A stretch of DNA of 64,000 nucleotides from Solibaculum mannosilyticum. Its GTDB lineage: Bacteria > Bacillota > Clostridia > Oscillospirales > Acutalibacteraceae. The notes under the pieces are model-generated. The model had not been told where the DNA came from. It was given only the letters and a program-made list of their open reading frames with translations, and ran no database searches. This document shows, one piece after another, positions 26,981-35,300 of the stretch. How positions within the stretch are numbered: the first letter of the stretch is position 1; the number at the start of each line of letters is the position of its first letter. A program made the translations under genes and the position numbers. The stretch spans positions 796,501 through 860,500 of the forward strand of contig NZ_AP023321.1 in NCBI RefSeq assembly GCF_015140235.1, in the 5' to 3' direction.

Positions 26981-27931
26981 ATGAAAAAAGTATTATGCAT
27001 CGGGTCCGTGACCACCGATATCATCGTCAGGCCGGTGGATGCACTTCCCGATCCCGGTACCAGCCGAGTGGTAGAGAATGCCGCCATGTACGTGGGAGGA
27101 TGTGCCGCCAATGCCGCCAACGATTTGGGGAAAATAGGAGTCCCAGTGAGTTGTGCATTTAAGGTGGGGGAGGACAGCTTTGGTTCCTTTGTCAAACGCA
27201 CCATGAAAAAGTATAACGTCAATACTGACGGCATTGTAACCGACGGTTCGGTAGACACAACCTGTTCTATCCTGTGTGTGTCGTCGGACGGTCAGAGAAG
27301 CTACTTTTTCAATCCTGGTTCGGCTGCCGCTTACAAAAAGGAAGACTTGGACCTTTCCCTGATCGATCAGAACGATATCATCTTTGTGGCCGGCGCATTG
27401 CTGCTCTACGACTTTGACGGAGTACCCTGCAGTGAGATTTTACGTTACGCCAAGGAAAAAGGCAAATACACCGTCCTGGATACCGCTTGGGACAGCAGAG
27501 ATCGTTGGATGGAACTGATCGAACCATCGCTGCCTTACCTGGATCTGTTTATGCCCAGCTATGACGAAGCGGTTAAAATCGCCGGTGAGACCGATTTGGA
27601 CCGCATTGCCGATTGTTTCTTTGCCAAAGGCGCTAAAAACGTCATCATCAAGATCGGCAAAGACGGCGCCTATATCTGCGAGGAAAATGGCAAACGATAT
27701 ACCCTGCCTACCTACTCCAAATACAAGCCCATCGATACTACCGGTGCGGGAGATTCCTTCTGTGCAGGTTTTATCGCGGGACTGGCCCACGGTTTGGATT
27801 ACCGCACCAGCGGAAAGATCGCCAATGCGGTGGGAACCCTGTGTGTCCTGGAAGTAGGAGCTTCCACCGGTATCCGCACTTGGGAGGAAACCCTCCAGTT
27901 TATGGAGGAAAACAAGGATCAAGTGGAGTAA
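26981..27931 (+). CDS. PfkB-family sugar kinase
   Basis: Ribokinase-fold ATP-dependent kinase. The substrate side shows GGCAANAANDLGKIG, and the catalytic/anion-hole motif is DTTGAGDSFCAGFIAGL near residues 248-264 (catalytic Asp in GAGD). At 316 aa it is of normal length. Neighbours are a lyxose/mannose-type isomerase and a ketose-bisphosphate-type aldolase, so a ketose or ketose phosphate is the likely substrate, perhaps fructose, xylulose or tagatose-like. This is inferred from context only. Confidence 0.9.
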   Translation: MKKVLCIGSVTTDIIVRPVDALPDPGTSRVVENAAMYVGGCAANAANDLGKIGVPVSCAFKVGEDSFGSFVKRTMKKYNVNTDGIVTDGSVDTTCSILCVSSDGQRSYFFNPGSAAAYKKEDLDLSLIDQNDIIFVAGALLLYDFDGVPCSEILRYAKEKGKYTVLDTAWDSRDRWMELIEPSLPYLDLFMPSYDEAVKIAGETDLDRIADCFFAKGAKNVIIKIGKDGAYICEENGKRYTLPTYSKYKPIDTTGAGDSFCAGFIAGLAHGLDYRTSGKIANAVGTLCVLEVGASTGIRTWEETLQFMEENKDQVE

Positions 27932-27991
27932 AATATCCAAAATACAGATATGCCGAAAAGGCTGATTATCATTTAGAAAGGATGGTTTCAA

Positions 27992-28543
27992 ATGAAACGC
28001 GAACTGTACGAAGAGGTCAAGGAAAAGGCATTAGCGCTCTACGAAAAAGCACACATTGTTTTGACTCAAGAGGAAAAGGACAATCTAGAAGTGGCTGATC
28101 TGGGGCTGAACGACATCTATCGCACGGGTATCCAAATTGTGACGTATGTCAACACCGACTTATGCTGCGGGAAAGAAATGTGCCTTTTGCCTCATCAGAC
28201 CTGTCCGGAACACATCCATGCGCCGATTCCAGAAAAGGATTACATCGGCAAAGAGGAGACCTTCCGCTGCCGGTACGGTATAGTTTATGTGTACGTAGAC
28301 CGCGGAGAACCTACGCCGGATCCCAAGGTTCAGCCACCGAAAGGCGACGAGGCATATTATACCGCCAAACACGAGATCATCCTGCATCCCGGTGAGCAGT
28401 ACACCATGGTGCCCAACACCAGGCATTGGTTCCAGTCCGGTCCGGAAGGCGCTATAGTATCGGAGTTCAGCACCCCCAGCCACGATGAACTGGACATCTT
28501 CACCGATCCCCGCATCGATCGTATGCCGGTCGTCGAAGACTGA
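27992..28543 (+). CDS. D-lyxose isomerase-type cupin (D-lyxose/D-mannose ketol-isomerase)
   Basis: Cupin-fold manganese isomerase of the D-lyxose ketol-isomerase family, whose members convert D-lyxose to D-xylulose and D-mannose to D-fructose. The metal ligands are visible in CPEHIHAP (two His), a following glutamate in GKEETFRCRYG, and the distal His in NTRHWFQSG. The length of 183 aa is as expected for the small (YdaE-like) form. The gene lies 60 bases after the kinase. Preferred sugar cannot be told from sequence. Confidence 0.85.
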   Translation: MKRELYEEVKEKALALYEKAHIVLTQEEKDNLEVADLGLNDIYRTGIQIVTYVNTDLCCGKEMCLLPHQTCPEHIHAPIPEKDYIGKEETFRCRYGIVYVYVDRGEPTPDPKVQPPKGDEAYYTAKHEIILHPGEQYTMVPNTRHWFQSGPEGAIVSEFSTPSHDELDIFTDPRIDRMPVVED

Positions 28544-28645
28544 TCAAAGAAGTCAATTGAGACGTTTGCCGACAGTTTCAGTCGGGTAACCGTATAAAAT
28601 AGTGGGCTATTGTACCCTGAGTTTTGTGAAATGAGGTCTTATTGC

Positions 28646-29476
28646 ATGCTTGTTAATTTAAATGATGTTTTGTTGGACGCTCGTAAAAATCACTACGGTG
28701 TTGGCCTTTTCAATACCGTCAATCTGGAGATGGCAAAAGGCGTATTGCAAGCCGCTGAGGAAACCCGTTCGCCGGTTATTATCGGCAGTGCGGAGGTCCT
28801 GCTGCCTTACGCGAGCCTCCAGGAACTCACCGATATGTTGGTCCCCATGGCAAAGCGCGCTTCCGTGCCGGTCGTGCTGCACTATGATCACGGCCTGACC
28901 GTCCCCAAAATCCGGGAGGCCATTAAGCTCGGATTTACCTCCATTATGTACGACTGCTCCAACCTGAGCTTTGATGACAACTGCCGCGAAGTGGCCGCCA
29001 TGACCAAGGAAGCCCACAGTCAGGGGATTACCGTCGAGGCCGAGTTGGGACATGTGGGAGCCAATGCCGGCGACTCTGACCAAAGTGTTTATACACAGCC
29101 GGAGGAGGCCATGGAATATGTATCCCGTACCGGAGTGGATGCATTGGCTGTAGCCATCGGATCCGCACATGGCGCATACAAGAGCAAGCCCCAGCTGCAA
29201 TTTGACCTGCTTAAGAAGCTGCGGGAACAGGTAAATATCCCCTTAGTTCTGCACGGAGGATCGGGCCTGTCGGACGAAGACTTCCAAAAAAGTATTGCCG
29301 ACGGCATCACAAAGATCAACATTTTTACCGATATCAACTGTGCCGCAGCAAAGGCGGCTCACGACGGATATCAGGATGGTTTTGGCATGACCGATCTCAT
29401 TGAAGATATCACAAAGGCCGTCAAGGAAGCCACTATAGAAAAGATGAGGATCTTTGGAAGTATCGGCAAAGCATAA
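28646..29476 (+). CDS. Class II ketose-bisphosphate aldolase (Fba/GatY/KbaY family)
   Basis: Zinc-dependent aldolase that cleaves ketose phosphates to DHAP plus an aldehyde. Zinc and substrate motifs are present: LHYDHGLT (zinc histidine), LHGGSGLSDEDF and GITKINIFTDINCAA. I chose ATG 28646, nine bases after GAGGT, giving 276 aa. It completes a kinase-isomerase-aldolase set in one transcript. The GatY/KbaY and Fba branches cannot be separated with confidence by eye. Confidence 0.9.
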   Translation: MLVNLNDVLLDARKNHYGVGLFNTVNLEMAKGVLQAAEETRSPVIIGSAEVLLPYASLQELTDMLVPMAKRASVPVVLHYDHGLTVPKIREAIKLGFTSIMYDCSNLSFDDNCREVAAMTKEAHSQGITVEAELGHVGANAGDSDQSVYTQPEEAMEYVSRTGVDALAVAIGSAHGAYKSKPQLQFDLLKKLREQVNIPLVLHGGSGLSDEDFQKSIADGITKINIFTDINCAAAKAAHDGYQDGFGMTDLIEDITKAVKEATIEKMRIFGSIGKA

Positions 29477-29564
29477 AGGGGACAGAGTTTTCCAACAAAC
29501 GCTTGTTTGATGGGAAATAAAATTTGGAATGATTTCCGCATCGTTATGTAAGAGCTACTTGAAC

Positions 29565-29608
29565 AGAATCTCTCCCCTTTTGATCAAGGAGGGAGATTCT
29601 GTTTTTGT
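29565..29608 (+). terminator. Intrinsic terminator after the aldolase gene
   Basis: AGAATCTCTCC pairs with GGGAGATTCT, followed by GTTTTTGTT. It ends the kinase-isomerase-aldolase transcript. Confidence 0.85.
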
Positions 29609-29891
29609 TGTAAGAATAAAGATCTGGTTTGTTTATGATAATTATTCTTAATTTGAAGGGTTGAGCTTCTCCGGTACCGCTGCAAAAATTAGGTACTGAA
29701 TTTTACAATAAGAAGGCAATTCAGCGTTATTTTACACGGAATGCAGTAATTTCATTTTACAATTAGCGCGATACTCTTTTGTAATTATGAATTATTTGCA
29801 ATTAATGTAGAAATATCGCCATAATCGATTCCTCCATAAATTTAAAATGGATGCAATATAGTAAAATATAATTGATACAATTGATTTTGTA
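29609..29891. other. AT-rich intergenic region upstream of the ROK regulator
   Basis: No gene was seen. The stretch is much richer in A+T than its neighbours. It contains TTTTACA three times in direct orientation (29701, 29730 and 29755), two of them extended to TTTTACAAT, with spacings of 29 and 25 bases. These could be regulator binding sites; the claim rests on repetition alone. Confidence 0.4.
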
Positions 29892-29919
29892 TTGCTTTCT
29901 ATTGTCTTTCTTGTATAAT
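29892..29919 (+). promoter_or_regulatory. Predicted promoter of the ROK regulator gene
   Basis: TTGCTT (29892-29897) and TATAAT (29914-29919) with a 16-base spacer, about 75 bases before the TTG start. Confidence 0.55.
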
Positions 29920-29995
29920 AGAATTTATAAAATGGTAGCATAGTGCATAATTCTTTTTTAAAGGAAATTACATTTTATGGAAGGGGATCGACAGC

Positions 29996-31159
29996 TTGCC
30001 GAAGAATAGGGGAGAAAACAACTCCTTTTTAAAGCAGCGCAACCGCGGTTTGCTGCTCAAATTGATTGCAACACAGCAACATACCTCCCGGATTGAATTG
30101 TCCCGTGCCACTAAATTGACCAAAATGACGGTTACCAACATCATTTCTGAATTTATTGAGAAAGGGTTGGTGGTGGAGAGTACGTTAGACCGTACCTCCG
30201 GAGTGGGACGCAATCCGATTGGTTTGACGATTTCACCCAAAGCGCCTAAATGTATTGGCCTCCAATTTGACCGGAATTCTTGTACAGCTGTATTATGCGA
30301 TCTCAAAATGAATATATTAAAAAGCAATACCCTTCCGATCCATGGCGGAACAGGGGATGATTTGATGAACATGTTTTATCATCAAATCGACCAGATGCTG
30401 CAGGGAGAAGATTCCATCTTAGGGATCGGCGTGTCGGCATTAGGCCCCCTGAATCCCCGCACCGGTACCATGCTGACGCCGCCCAATTTTTATCATATTT
30501 CTCATCTTCCCATCGCACCGCTTTTAAAGGAACGGTATCAGTTGCCGGTGTTTATGGACAATGAAAACAACTGCGTGGCTTTAACCGAGAGCCTTTACGG
30601 CAACGGAAGAGATTATTCAGATTTTTTGTTTGTCAGCGTGCTGAACGGTGTGGGACTGGGAATCATTTCCGGAGGAAAACTCCAGCACAATAAATATGGT
30701 TTTGCCGGGGAACTGGGCCATGTCAGCATCGATTATAACGGGAAACCTTGCGACTGCGGCAACAAAGGATGCGTGGAATCCTATGTACGCATTCCTGTCA
30801 TCCATCAGCGTTTGTGCCGTGCCACCGGTATGGATCTGCCCATGAGCCAGTTTTATACCATGTCGGACAACCCGATTGTAGATGCTATTTTCTGCGATAT
30901 GATGGACAAATTAGGCTGTGCATTGGTCAGCGGGGTTAACCTGCTCAATCCGCAGGCCATCGTTGTGGGACATGCACTGTTATCCTTGTCCCAGAAGTAT
31001 ATTGACCGTTTGGAAAATACCGTCAACCAATGCCGTATCGGTCGGGAATACAGCTATATTCCATTTCTGCGGCCGTTGTATGGCAATCATGTCCAGTTTA
31101 TCGGTGCCGCTTGTTTGGCAGCTAATCACGTCTTTGATGGAGAGCTGCTTTTCGACTAA
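29996..31159 (+). CDS. ROK-family transcriptional regulator (XylR/NagC-like)
   Basis: Sugar-responsive repressor. An N-terminal winged helix-turn-helix (about 10-75, with SRIELSRATKLTKMTVTNII) is fused to a ROK sugar-binding domain. The ROK zinc motif is intact: GELGHVSIDYNG followed by CDCGNKGCVES. The 387-aa length matches XylR/NagC regulators. It sits between the aldolase gene and the DUF4432 epimerase gene, so it most likely senses a sugar or sugar phosphate of this locus. The TTG start follows GGAAGGGGATC. Confidence 0.9.
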   Translation: MPKNRGENNSFLKQRNRGLLLKLIATQQHTSRIELSRATKLTKMTVTNIISEFIEKGLVVESTLDRTSGVGRNPIGLTISPKAPKCIGLQFDRNSCTAVLCDLKMNILKSNTLPIHGGTGDDLMNMFYHQIDQMLQGEDSILGIGVSALGPLNPRTGTMLTPPNFYHISHLPIAPLLKERYQLPVFMDNENNCVALTESLYGNGRDYSDFLFVSVLNGVGLGIISGGKLQHNKYGFAGELGHVSIDYNGKPCDCGNKGCVESYVRIPVIHQRLCRATGMDLPMSQFYTMSDNPIVDAIFCDMMDKLGCALVSGVNLLNPQAIVVGHALLSLSQKYIDRLENTVNQCRIGREYSYIPFLRPLYGNHVQFIGAACLAANHVFDGELLFD

Positions 31160-31174
31160 AAGGAGGAGATGGAC

Positions 31175-32176
31175 GTGGATTTTCGTCAGGTCCGGGAATA
31201 CATTGGAAAGCTGGATCAGGTGTTTGCCGTTAAGCAATATGTGTTGCAGGGGGGACGTCAGGAGGGCGTTCACGCCATCGACGTGTCCACTGGAGCGGGG
31301 ATGGAACTGACCATTTTACCTGACCGGTGTATGGATTTCTACCAGTTGAAGCTGAATGGAAAGGGACTTAATTTCTTGTCGCCGACCGGTATCGTAGGGC
31401 CGTCTTATTGCGGCAAGGCGGTGGACGGATGGCTCTCTTCCTTTGGCGGCGGATTTTTGACCACCTGCGGCATGGATAATATCGGCGTAGGCGGTGAAGA
31501 TCAGGGTGAAATTCTCCGGATGCACGGCTCTCTGTCCAATACTCCGGCCGAACAAGTCAGCGTCTGTACTACGGTGGAGGAGGGGGTTCCTACTGTCCGC
31601 ATCAGCGGCGTTATGCGGGACGCCACCCTTTTCCTGGGGGATGTCCACATGACGCGTACGGTGGTATTGCGTCACGGCATCAATGCTTTTGAATTTACCG
31701 ATCGATTTGTGAACGTAGGTTTTTCCACACGGCCGCTGATGCTTTTGTATCATTTCAATATGGGGTATCCGCTGCTGGATGAAACTGCCCAATTGATCCT
31801 GCCCACCAACCGTGTGACTCCTAGGACAAAACATGCGGCCGATTATGTAGAGCAGTATGCATGTATTACTCCGCCGTCTACGCCTTTTGAGGAGATGTGT
31901 TATTATCACGACATCCAGGCCGACGATCAGGGAATGGCCACCGTAGGACTGCGCAATGCACAGCAGCATCTGGGTGTGGAGATTACCTATGACAAGAAGG
32001 TTTTGGATCACTTTGTTCAGTGGAAGATGCTGGGAAAAGGGGAATACGCCATTGGTCTGGAGCCGTGCAACGCCACCATCGACGGCCGCGCCGATGCAAG
32101 AGAAAACGGATCTTTGAAATATCTCGCCCCCGGGGAAGAGGTTGTATGCCGCTTCCGTGTGGCGGCGTATCAGTAA
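31175..32176 (+). CDS. DUF4432 aldose 1-epimerase-like protein
   Basis: Beta-sandwich protein of the galactose mutarotase superfamily (DUF4432), expected to interconvert sugar anomers. Conserved family segments are DVSTGAGMELTILPDRCMD near residue 30, GGFLTTCGMDNIG, and the C-terminal IGLEPCNATIDGRADAR. The GTG at 31175 has AGGAGG 8 bases upstream and is preferred to ATG 31169, which is 2 bases from it. The protein is then 333 aa. It follows the ROK gene by 15 bases, so epimerase and regulator share a transcript. Confidence 0.85.
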   Translation: MDFRQVREYIGKLDQVFAVKQYVLQGGRQEGVHAIDVSTGAGMELTILPDRCMDFYQLKLNGKGLNFLSPTGIVGPSYCGKAVDGWLSSFGGGFLTTCGMDNIGVGGEDQGEILRMHGSLSNTPAEQVSVCTTVEEGVPTVRISGVMRDATLFLGDVHMTRTVVLRHGINAFEFTDRFVNVGFSTRPLMLLYHFNMGYPLLDETAQLILPTNRVTPRTKHAADYVEQYACITPPSTPFEEMCYYHDIQADDQGMATVGLRNAQQHLGVEITYDKKVLDHFVQWKMLGKGEYAIGLEPCNATIDGRADARENGSLKYLAPGEEVVCRFRVAAYQ

Positions 32177-32222
32177 AAGTGATTTTAAGTCTTCGGGCCG
32201 TGGCGGTCCGGATAACGATCAT

Positions 32223-32270
32223 AAAGCCTGCTGACCCAAGGAGCTTAGGAGACTTGGATCAGCAGGCTTT
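32223..32270 (+). terminator. Hairpin after the epimerase gene
   Basis: AAAGCCTGCTGA pairs with TCAGCAGGCTTT across an inner CCAAG/CTTGG stem. The following T-run is short, so termination is likely but not certain. Confidence 0.6.
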
Positions 32271-32426
32271 GCTGTTTATCACGCTGTTTTGTAGACCTAT
32301 CGATGGAGGGGGATTCTCAAAAGAGGCAGCGATAAGAAATTTGGAGCGGATATTGTACTTCCTGGTAAAACAAGATATAATGAGTTTGAGTTTTTTAGAG
32401 TTACATGGATCAGGAGGAATCCTTTC

Positions 32427-33683
32427 ATGAATGAACAATTTTCCGATATAGGCAGGGATTTGGGCCGACAGATCGGTAAAACAGTGGAAAAGGTGTTGGG
32501 CTCTAGCCAAATGGCCGATCTGGGACGCATGATCAATTCCACGATTCAGAATACCGCAAAAACCGCCGCAGATACTGCCCGACGTTCGGCTAGAAATGCG
32601 CAGAGGAATCGTGCTAACCGGCCGTCTTGGGGAGGCCCGCCCCCCCGGTCTTCCTATTCAGGAAAGGCCAATCGTCCTTATTATGAAGGCAATCCGGTTA
32701 CCCCGCCGCCTGTTCAACGTCCAGGCCCGGTTTCTCCCCCCATCCGGCGCAAACCGGCCGGCGATGGGTTGGGAACGGTTTGGGTGGTCTTAGGATTCGT
32801 AGGCGCAATCCCTATGGGGCTGGCTTTTTTGGGATTGTTGCTTGCCTGTTTTTTGATTCCAACTTCGCTGATGTTTTTTCTGGCAGGGTTATTTTTTGTA
32901 TTATGCGCGGCCTGTTCGGTTCTAATCGGCTATGGCTTTTCCCGCCGCCGCCGTGCGGCGCGATTTGCCCAGTACCAGAATGTCATCCACGGCAAAACCT
33001 ATTGTTCCATCGGAGATTTAGCCGCAGCAGTCCACTGCACCCCGAATTTTGTGGTCAAGGATTTAAAGAAGATGGTACGTCTCAGAATGTTCCGGGAGGG
33101 GTATTTCGATCAAAAGGAAACCTGCTTTATGCTGGATTTTGAGACCTATCAGCAGTATCTCAGGACCGAAGAAAACGTCCGCCGGCAGAAGCTGGAGGAA
33201 CAAAAGAAAAAGGAACGCCTTTATCACAATCCCGAACAGGCGGCGGTAGAGGATCTGTTGCGGGAGGGACGGCAGTATATCCAGACCATCCAAGAGATCA
33301 ACCTGGACCTTCCGGAAGAAGACATTTCCAAAAAGCTGGATACCCTGGAAGACATCACTTGCAAGATTTTTGATTATGTCGAGCAGCATCCGGAGAAGAT
33401 GCCGCAGATCCGCAAATTTATGTGTTATTATCTGCCCACCACCATGAAACTCATGGAAGCGTACCGGGATCTGGAGCAGAACGGCGTGGATACCCCGGAA
33501 GTCCGGGAGACAAAACAGGAAATTCAGGAGGCGCTGGACAACATCAATCAGGCGTTTCAGAATCTGTTTGGCAACCTTGTGCAAGACGATTTATTGGATG
33601 TCTCCAGCAATATATCAGCTCTGGAGACCATGTTCGCCCAGGAGGGACTGAGCGGTGATCAAGATTTCCGTCCCACCCCATGA
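32427..33683 (+). CDS. xpaC: XpaC-family protein
   Basis: Family known as 5-bromo-4-chloroindolyl phosphate hydrolysis protein; the true function is not established, and the name reflects an old plate phenotype. The 418-aa protein has a basic Pro/Arg-rich, disordered-looking N-terminal third (about 50-115). Two hydrophobic helices follow (about 120-165), then a cytoplasmic-looking helical domain with a coiled-coil segment (VRRQKLEEQKKKERLYHN). It is followed 24 bases later by telA, the usual partner, which supports the call. Confidence 0.85.
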   Translation: MNEQFSDIGRDLGRQIGKTVEKVLGSSQMADLGRMINSTIQNTAKTAADTARRSARNAQRNRANRPSWGGPPPRSSYSGKANRPYYEGNPVTPPPVQRPGPVSPPIRRKPAGDGLGTVWVVLGFVGAIPMGLAFLGLLLACFLIPTSLMFFLAGLFFVLCAACSVLIGYGFSRRRRAARFAQYQNVIHGKTYCSIGDLAAAVHCTPNFVVKDLKKMVRLRMFREGYFDQKETCFMLDFETYQQYLRTEENVRRQKLEEQKKKERLYHNPEQAAVEDLLREGRQYIQTIQEINLDLPEEDISKKLDTLEDITCKIFDYVEQHPEKMPQIRKFMCYYLPTTMKLMEAYRDLEQNGVDTPEVRETKQEIQEALDNINQAFQNLFGNLVQDDLLDVSSNISALETMFAQEGLSGDQDFRPTP

Positions 33684-33707
33684 TCAGAAAACGGAGGATT
33701 TTAATTT

Positions 33708-34838
33708 ATGGATCAAGAGTTTGAGATGCCGACCCTCACCGTAGAACCGGAGAAACAACCGTCAGCGCCGGCGGTGCCCGCCTCTTTGGCAGAGGAGAAA
33801 AAGCCTCCTGTAGAGGAAATCAAGCTGACTGAGCAGGAACAAAAAATGGTGGAGGATTTTCTTCCTAAGATTCAGCTGAAGGATTCCAACCTGGTGCTTC
33901 AATACGGTTCTGGCGCACAGAAGAAAATCGCGGATTTTTCAGAGAATATTCTCAACAGCGTCCGTACCAAAGACTTAGGGGAAATTGGAGAGATGATCTC
34001 CCAGGTGGTCACCGGTCTGGAGAGCTTTGACGCCGAGGAAGACAAGGGCTTCCTGGGATTCTTCCGCCGCACATCCAAGAAGATCGACGCCATGAAGACC
34101 AAGTACAACAAAGCCGAAGCAAATCTTAATAAGATCTGTGAGGCGTTGGAAGGGCATCAAGTTCAGCTGATTAAGGACATCGCCCTGCTTGATAAAATGT
34201 ATGAGCTCAACACAGTTTACTTTAAGGAGCTGTGCCTTTATATCATTGCCGGCAAAAGGAAATTGGAGCAGGTCCGATCCACAGAGCTGGCACAGCTCAC
34301 GGAAAAAGCTCGGTTGTCCGGCCTGCCGGAGGACGCTCAAGCAGCCAACGATCTAGCTGCATTGTGCAATCGATTTGAGAAAAAGGTGCACGATTTGGAA
34401 CTGACCCGTATGATCTCCATCCAGATGGCGCCCCAGATCCGTCTCGTGCAGAACAACAACATCCAGCTTTCGGACAAGATCCAGTCTATTTTAGTCAATA
34501 CCATTCCTTTGTGGAAAAGCCAGATGGTTCTTGCGCTGGGACTGGAACATTCCCGTCAGGCGCTGACCGCACAACGTCAGGTCACCGATATGACCAACGA
34601 ATTGCTCCATAAAAATGCCGAAATGCTTAAGATGTCCACCGTGGAGACAGCCAAGGAATCGGAGCGCGGTATTGTGGACATGGAAACTCTGCGCCATACC
34701 AATGAGAGCCTGATTTCCACTTTGGATGAAGTTATGCGTATCCAGGCAGAGGGACGTCAAAAACGTCAGGAAGCCGAAGTAGAGCTGGCACGTCTGGAAG
34801 GCGAGCTCAAGCAAAAGCTGTTGCCTGGCCGGGACTGA
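33708..34838 (+). CDS. telA: TelA-family toxic anion resistance protein
   Basis: Members of this family have been associated with tellurite and other stress resistance, though their molecular activity is unclear. The 376-aa protein is helical, with the core of KiIDAMKTKYNKAEANLNKI type (positions about 122-142) and a long C-terminal coiled-coil region. A proline/glutamate-rich N-terminal region of about 45 residues precedes it. The pair XpaC-TelA is conserved in Firmicutes. No metal-transport gene is adjacent. Confidence 0.88.
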   Translation: MDQEFEMPTLTVEPEKQPSAPAVPASLAEEKKPPVEEIKLTEQEQKMVEDFLPKIQLKDSNLVLQYGSGAQKKIADFSENILNSVRTKDLGEIGEMISQVVTGLESFDAEEDKGFLGFFRRTSKKIDAMKTKYNKAEANLNKICEALEGHQVQLIKDIALLDKMYELNTVYFKELCLYIIAGKRKLEQVRSTELAQLTEKARLSGLPEDAQAANDLAALCNRFEKKVHDLELTRMISIQMAPQIRLVQNNNIQLSDKIQSILVNTIPLWKSQMVLALGLEHSRQALTAQRQVTDMTNELLHKNAEMLKMSTVETAKESERGIVDMETLRHTNESLISTLDEVMRIQAEGRQKRQEAEVELARLEGELKQKLLPGRD

Positions 34839-34864
34839 TTTTCAAAGAAATTAATGGATCTTCA

Positions 34865-34907
34865 AAAAGCCCCTGTTGTCTCTGAAAAGAGCAACAGGGG
34901 CTTTTTG
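34865..34907. terminator. Bidirectional terminator between telA and the thiamine-binding gene
   Basis: AAAAAGCCCCTGTTG pairs with CAACAGGGGCTTTTT around a short loop; T-runs occur on both strands, so it can end both converging transcripts. Confidence 0.9.
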
Positions 34908-34946
34908 AAGAAAGAAACGAAGGATGAAAAAGGTACACGATTTGTA

Positions 34947-35249
34947 TCATGAATGATGCTTCGTCACCTTTTTGTCGATGGACCAAACGCCGTCTTTTGG
35001 ATTAAAGGCGATTTTGACATAGGACATCACGCTGGGGGCGCCGGCTTGGATACAGATTTTCTGGCACTGTTTTACAATGTCCATCAGCTTGTCGTAGTCC
35101 CCTTCGATGGTGGTCTCAAAAGGGCCTACGCAGGTCGGCAGGCCGCAGGATTTGATGTAGGCGATGACTTCGTCCACAATGCGGAGCAATTCCTCCCCCT
35201 GCACATCGGGGAGCACTTGGATAGCCACACTGGCTTCCGGTTGATTCAT
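34947..35249 (-). CDS. Thiamine-binding protein, MTH1187/YqgV family (DUF77)
   Basis: Small ferredoxin-like fold proteins of this family bind thiamine; their role is not fully clear. The 100-aa protein contains VAIQVLPDV, CVGPFETTIEGDYDKLMDIV and the IAFNPKDGVWSIDKKV ending characteristic of the family. AAAGGAGATG precedes the ATG. It is downstream of the ABC permease on the same strand and could be in that transcript, but a functional link is not evident. Confidence 0.85.
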   Translation of the reverse strand: MNQPEASVAIQVLPDVQGEELLRIVDEVIAYIKSCGLPTCVGPFETTIEGDYDKLMDIVKQCQKICIQAGAPSVMSYVKIAFNPKDGVWSIDKKVTKHHS

Positions 35250-35300
35250 AGGGAAACATCTCCTTTTGGGAGGGATCCCAGAGCGGGGGAAAATAGATGA

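Noticed and set aside
29496-29509. CAAACGCTTGTTTG, a possible catabolite (cre-like) operator
   Set aside because: It is palindromic, but it matches the cre consensus poorly at the outer TG/CA positions and lies after the aldolase gene, not at a promoter.
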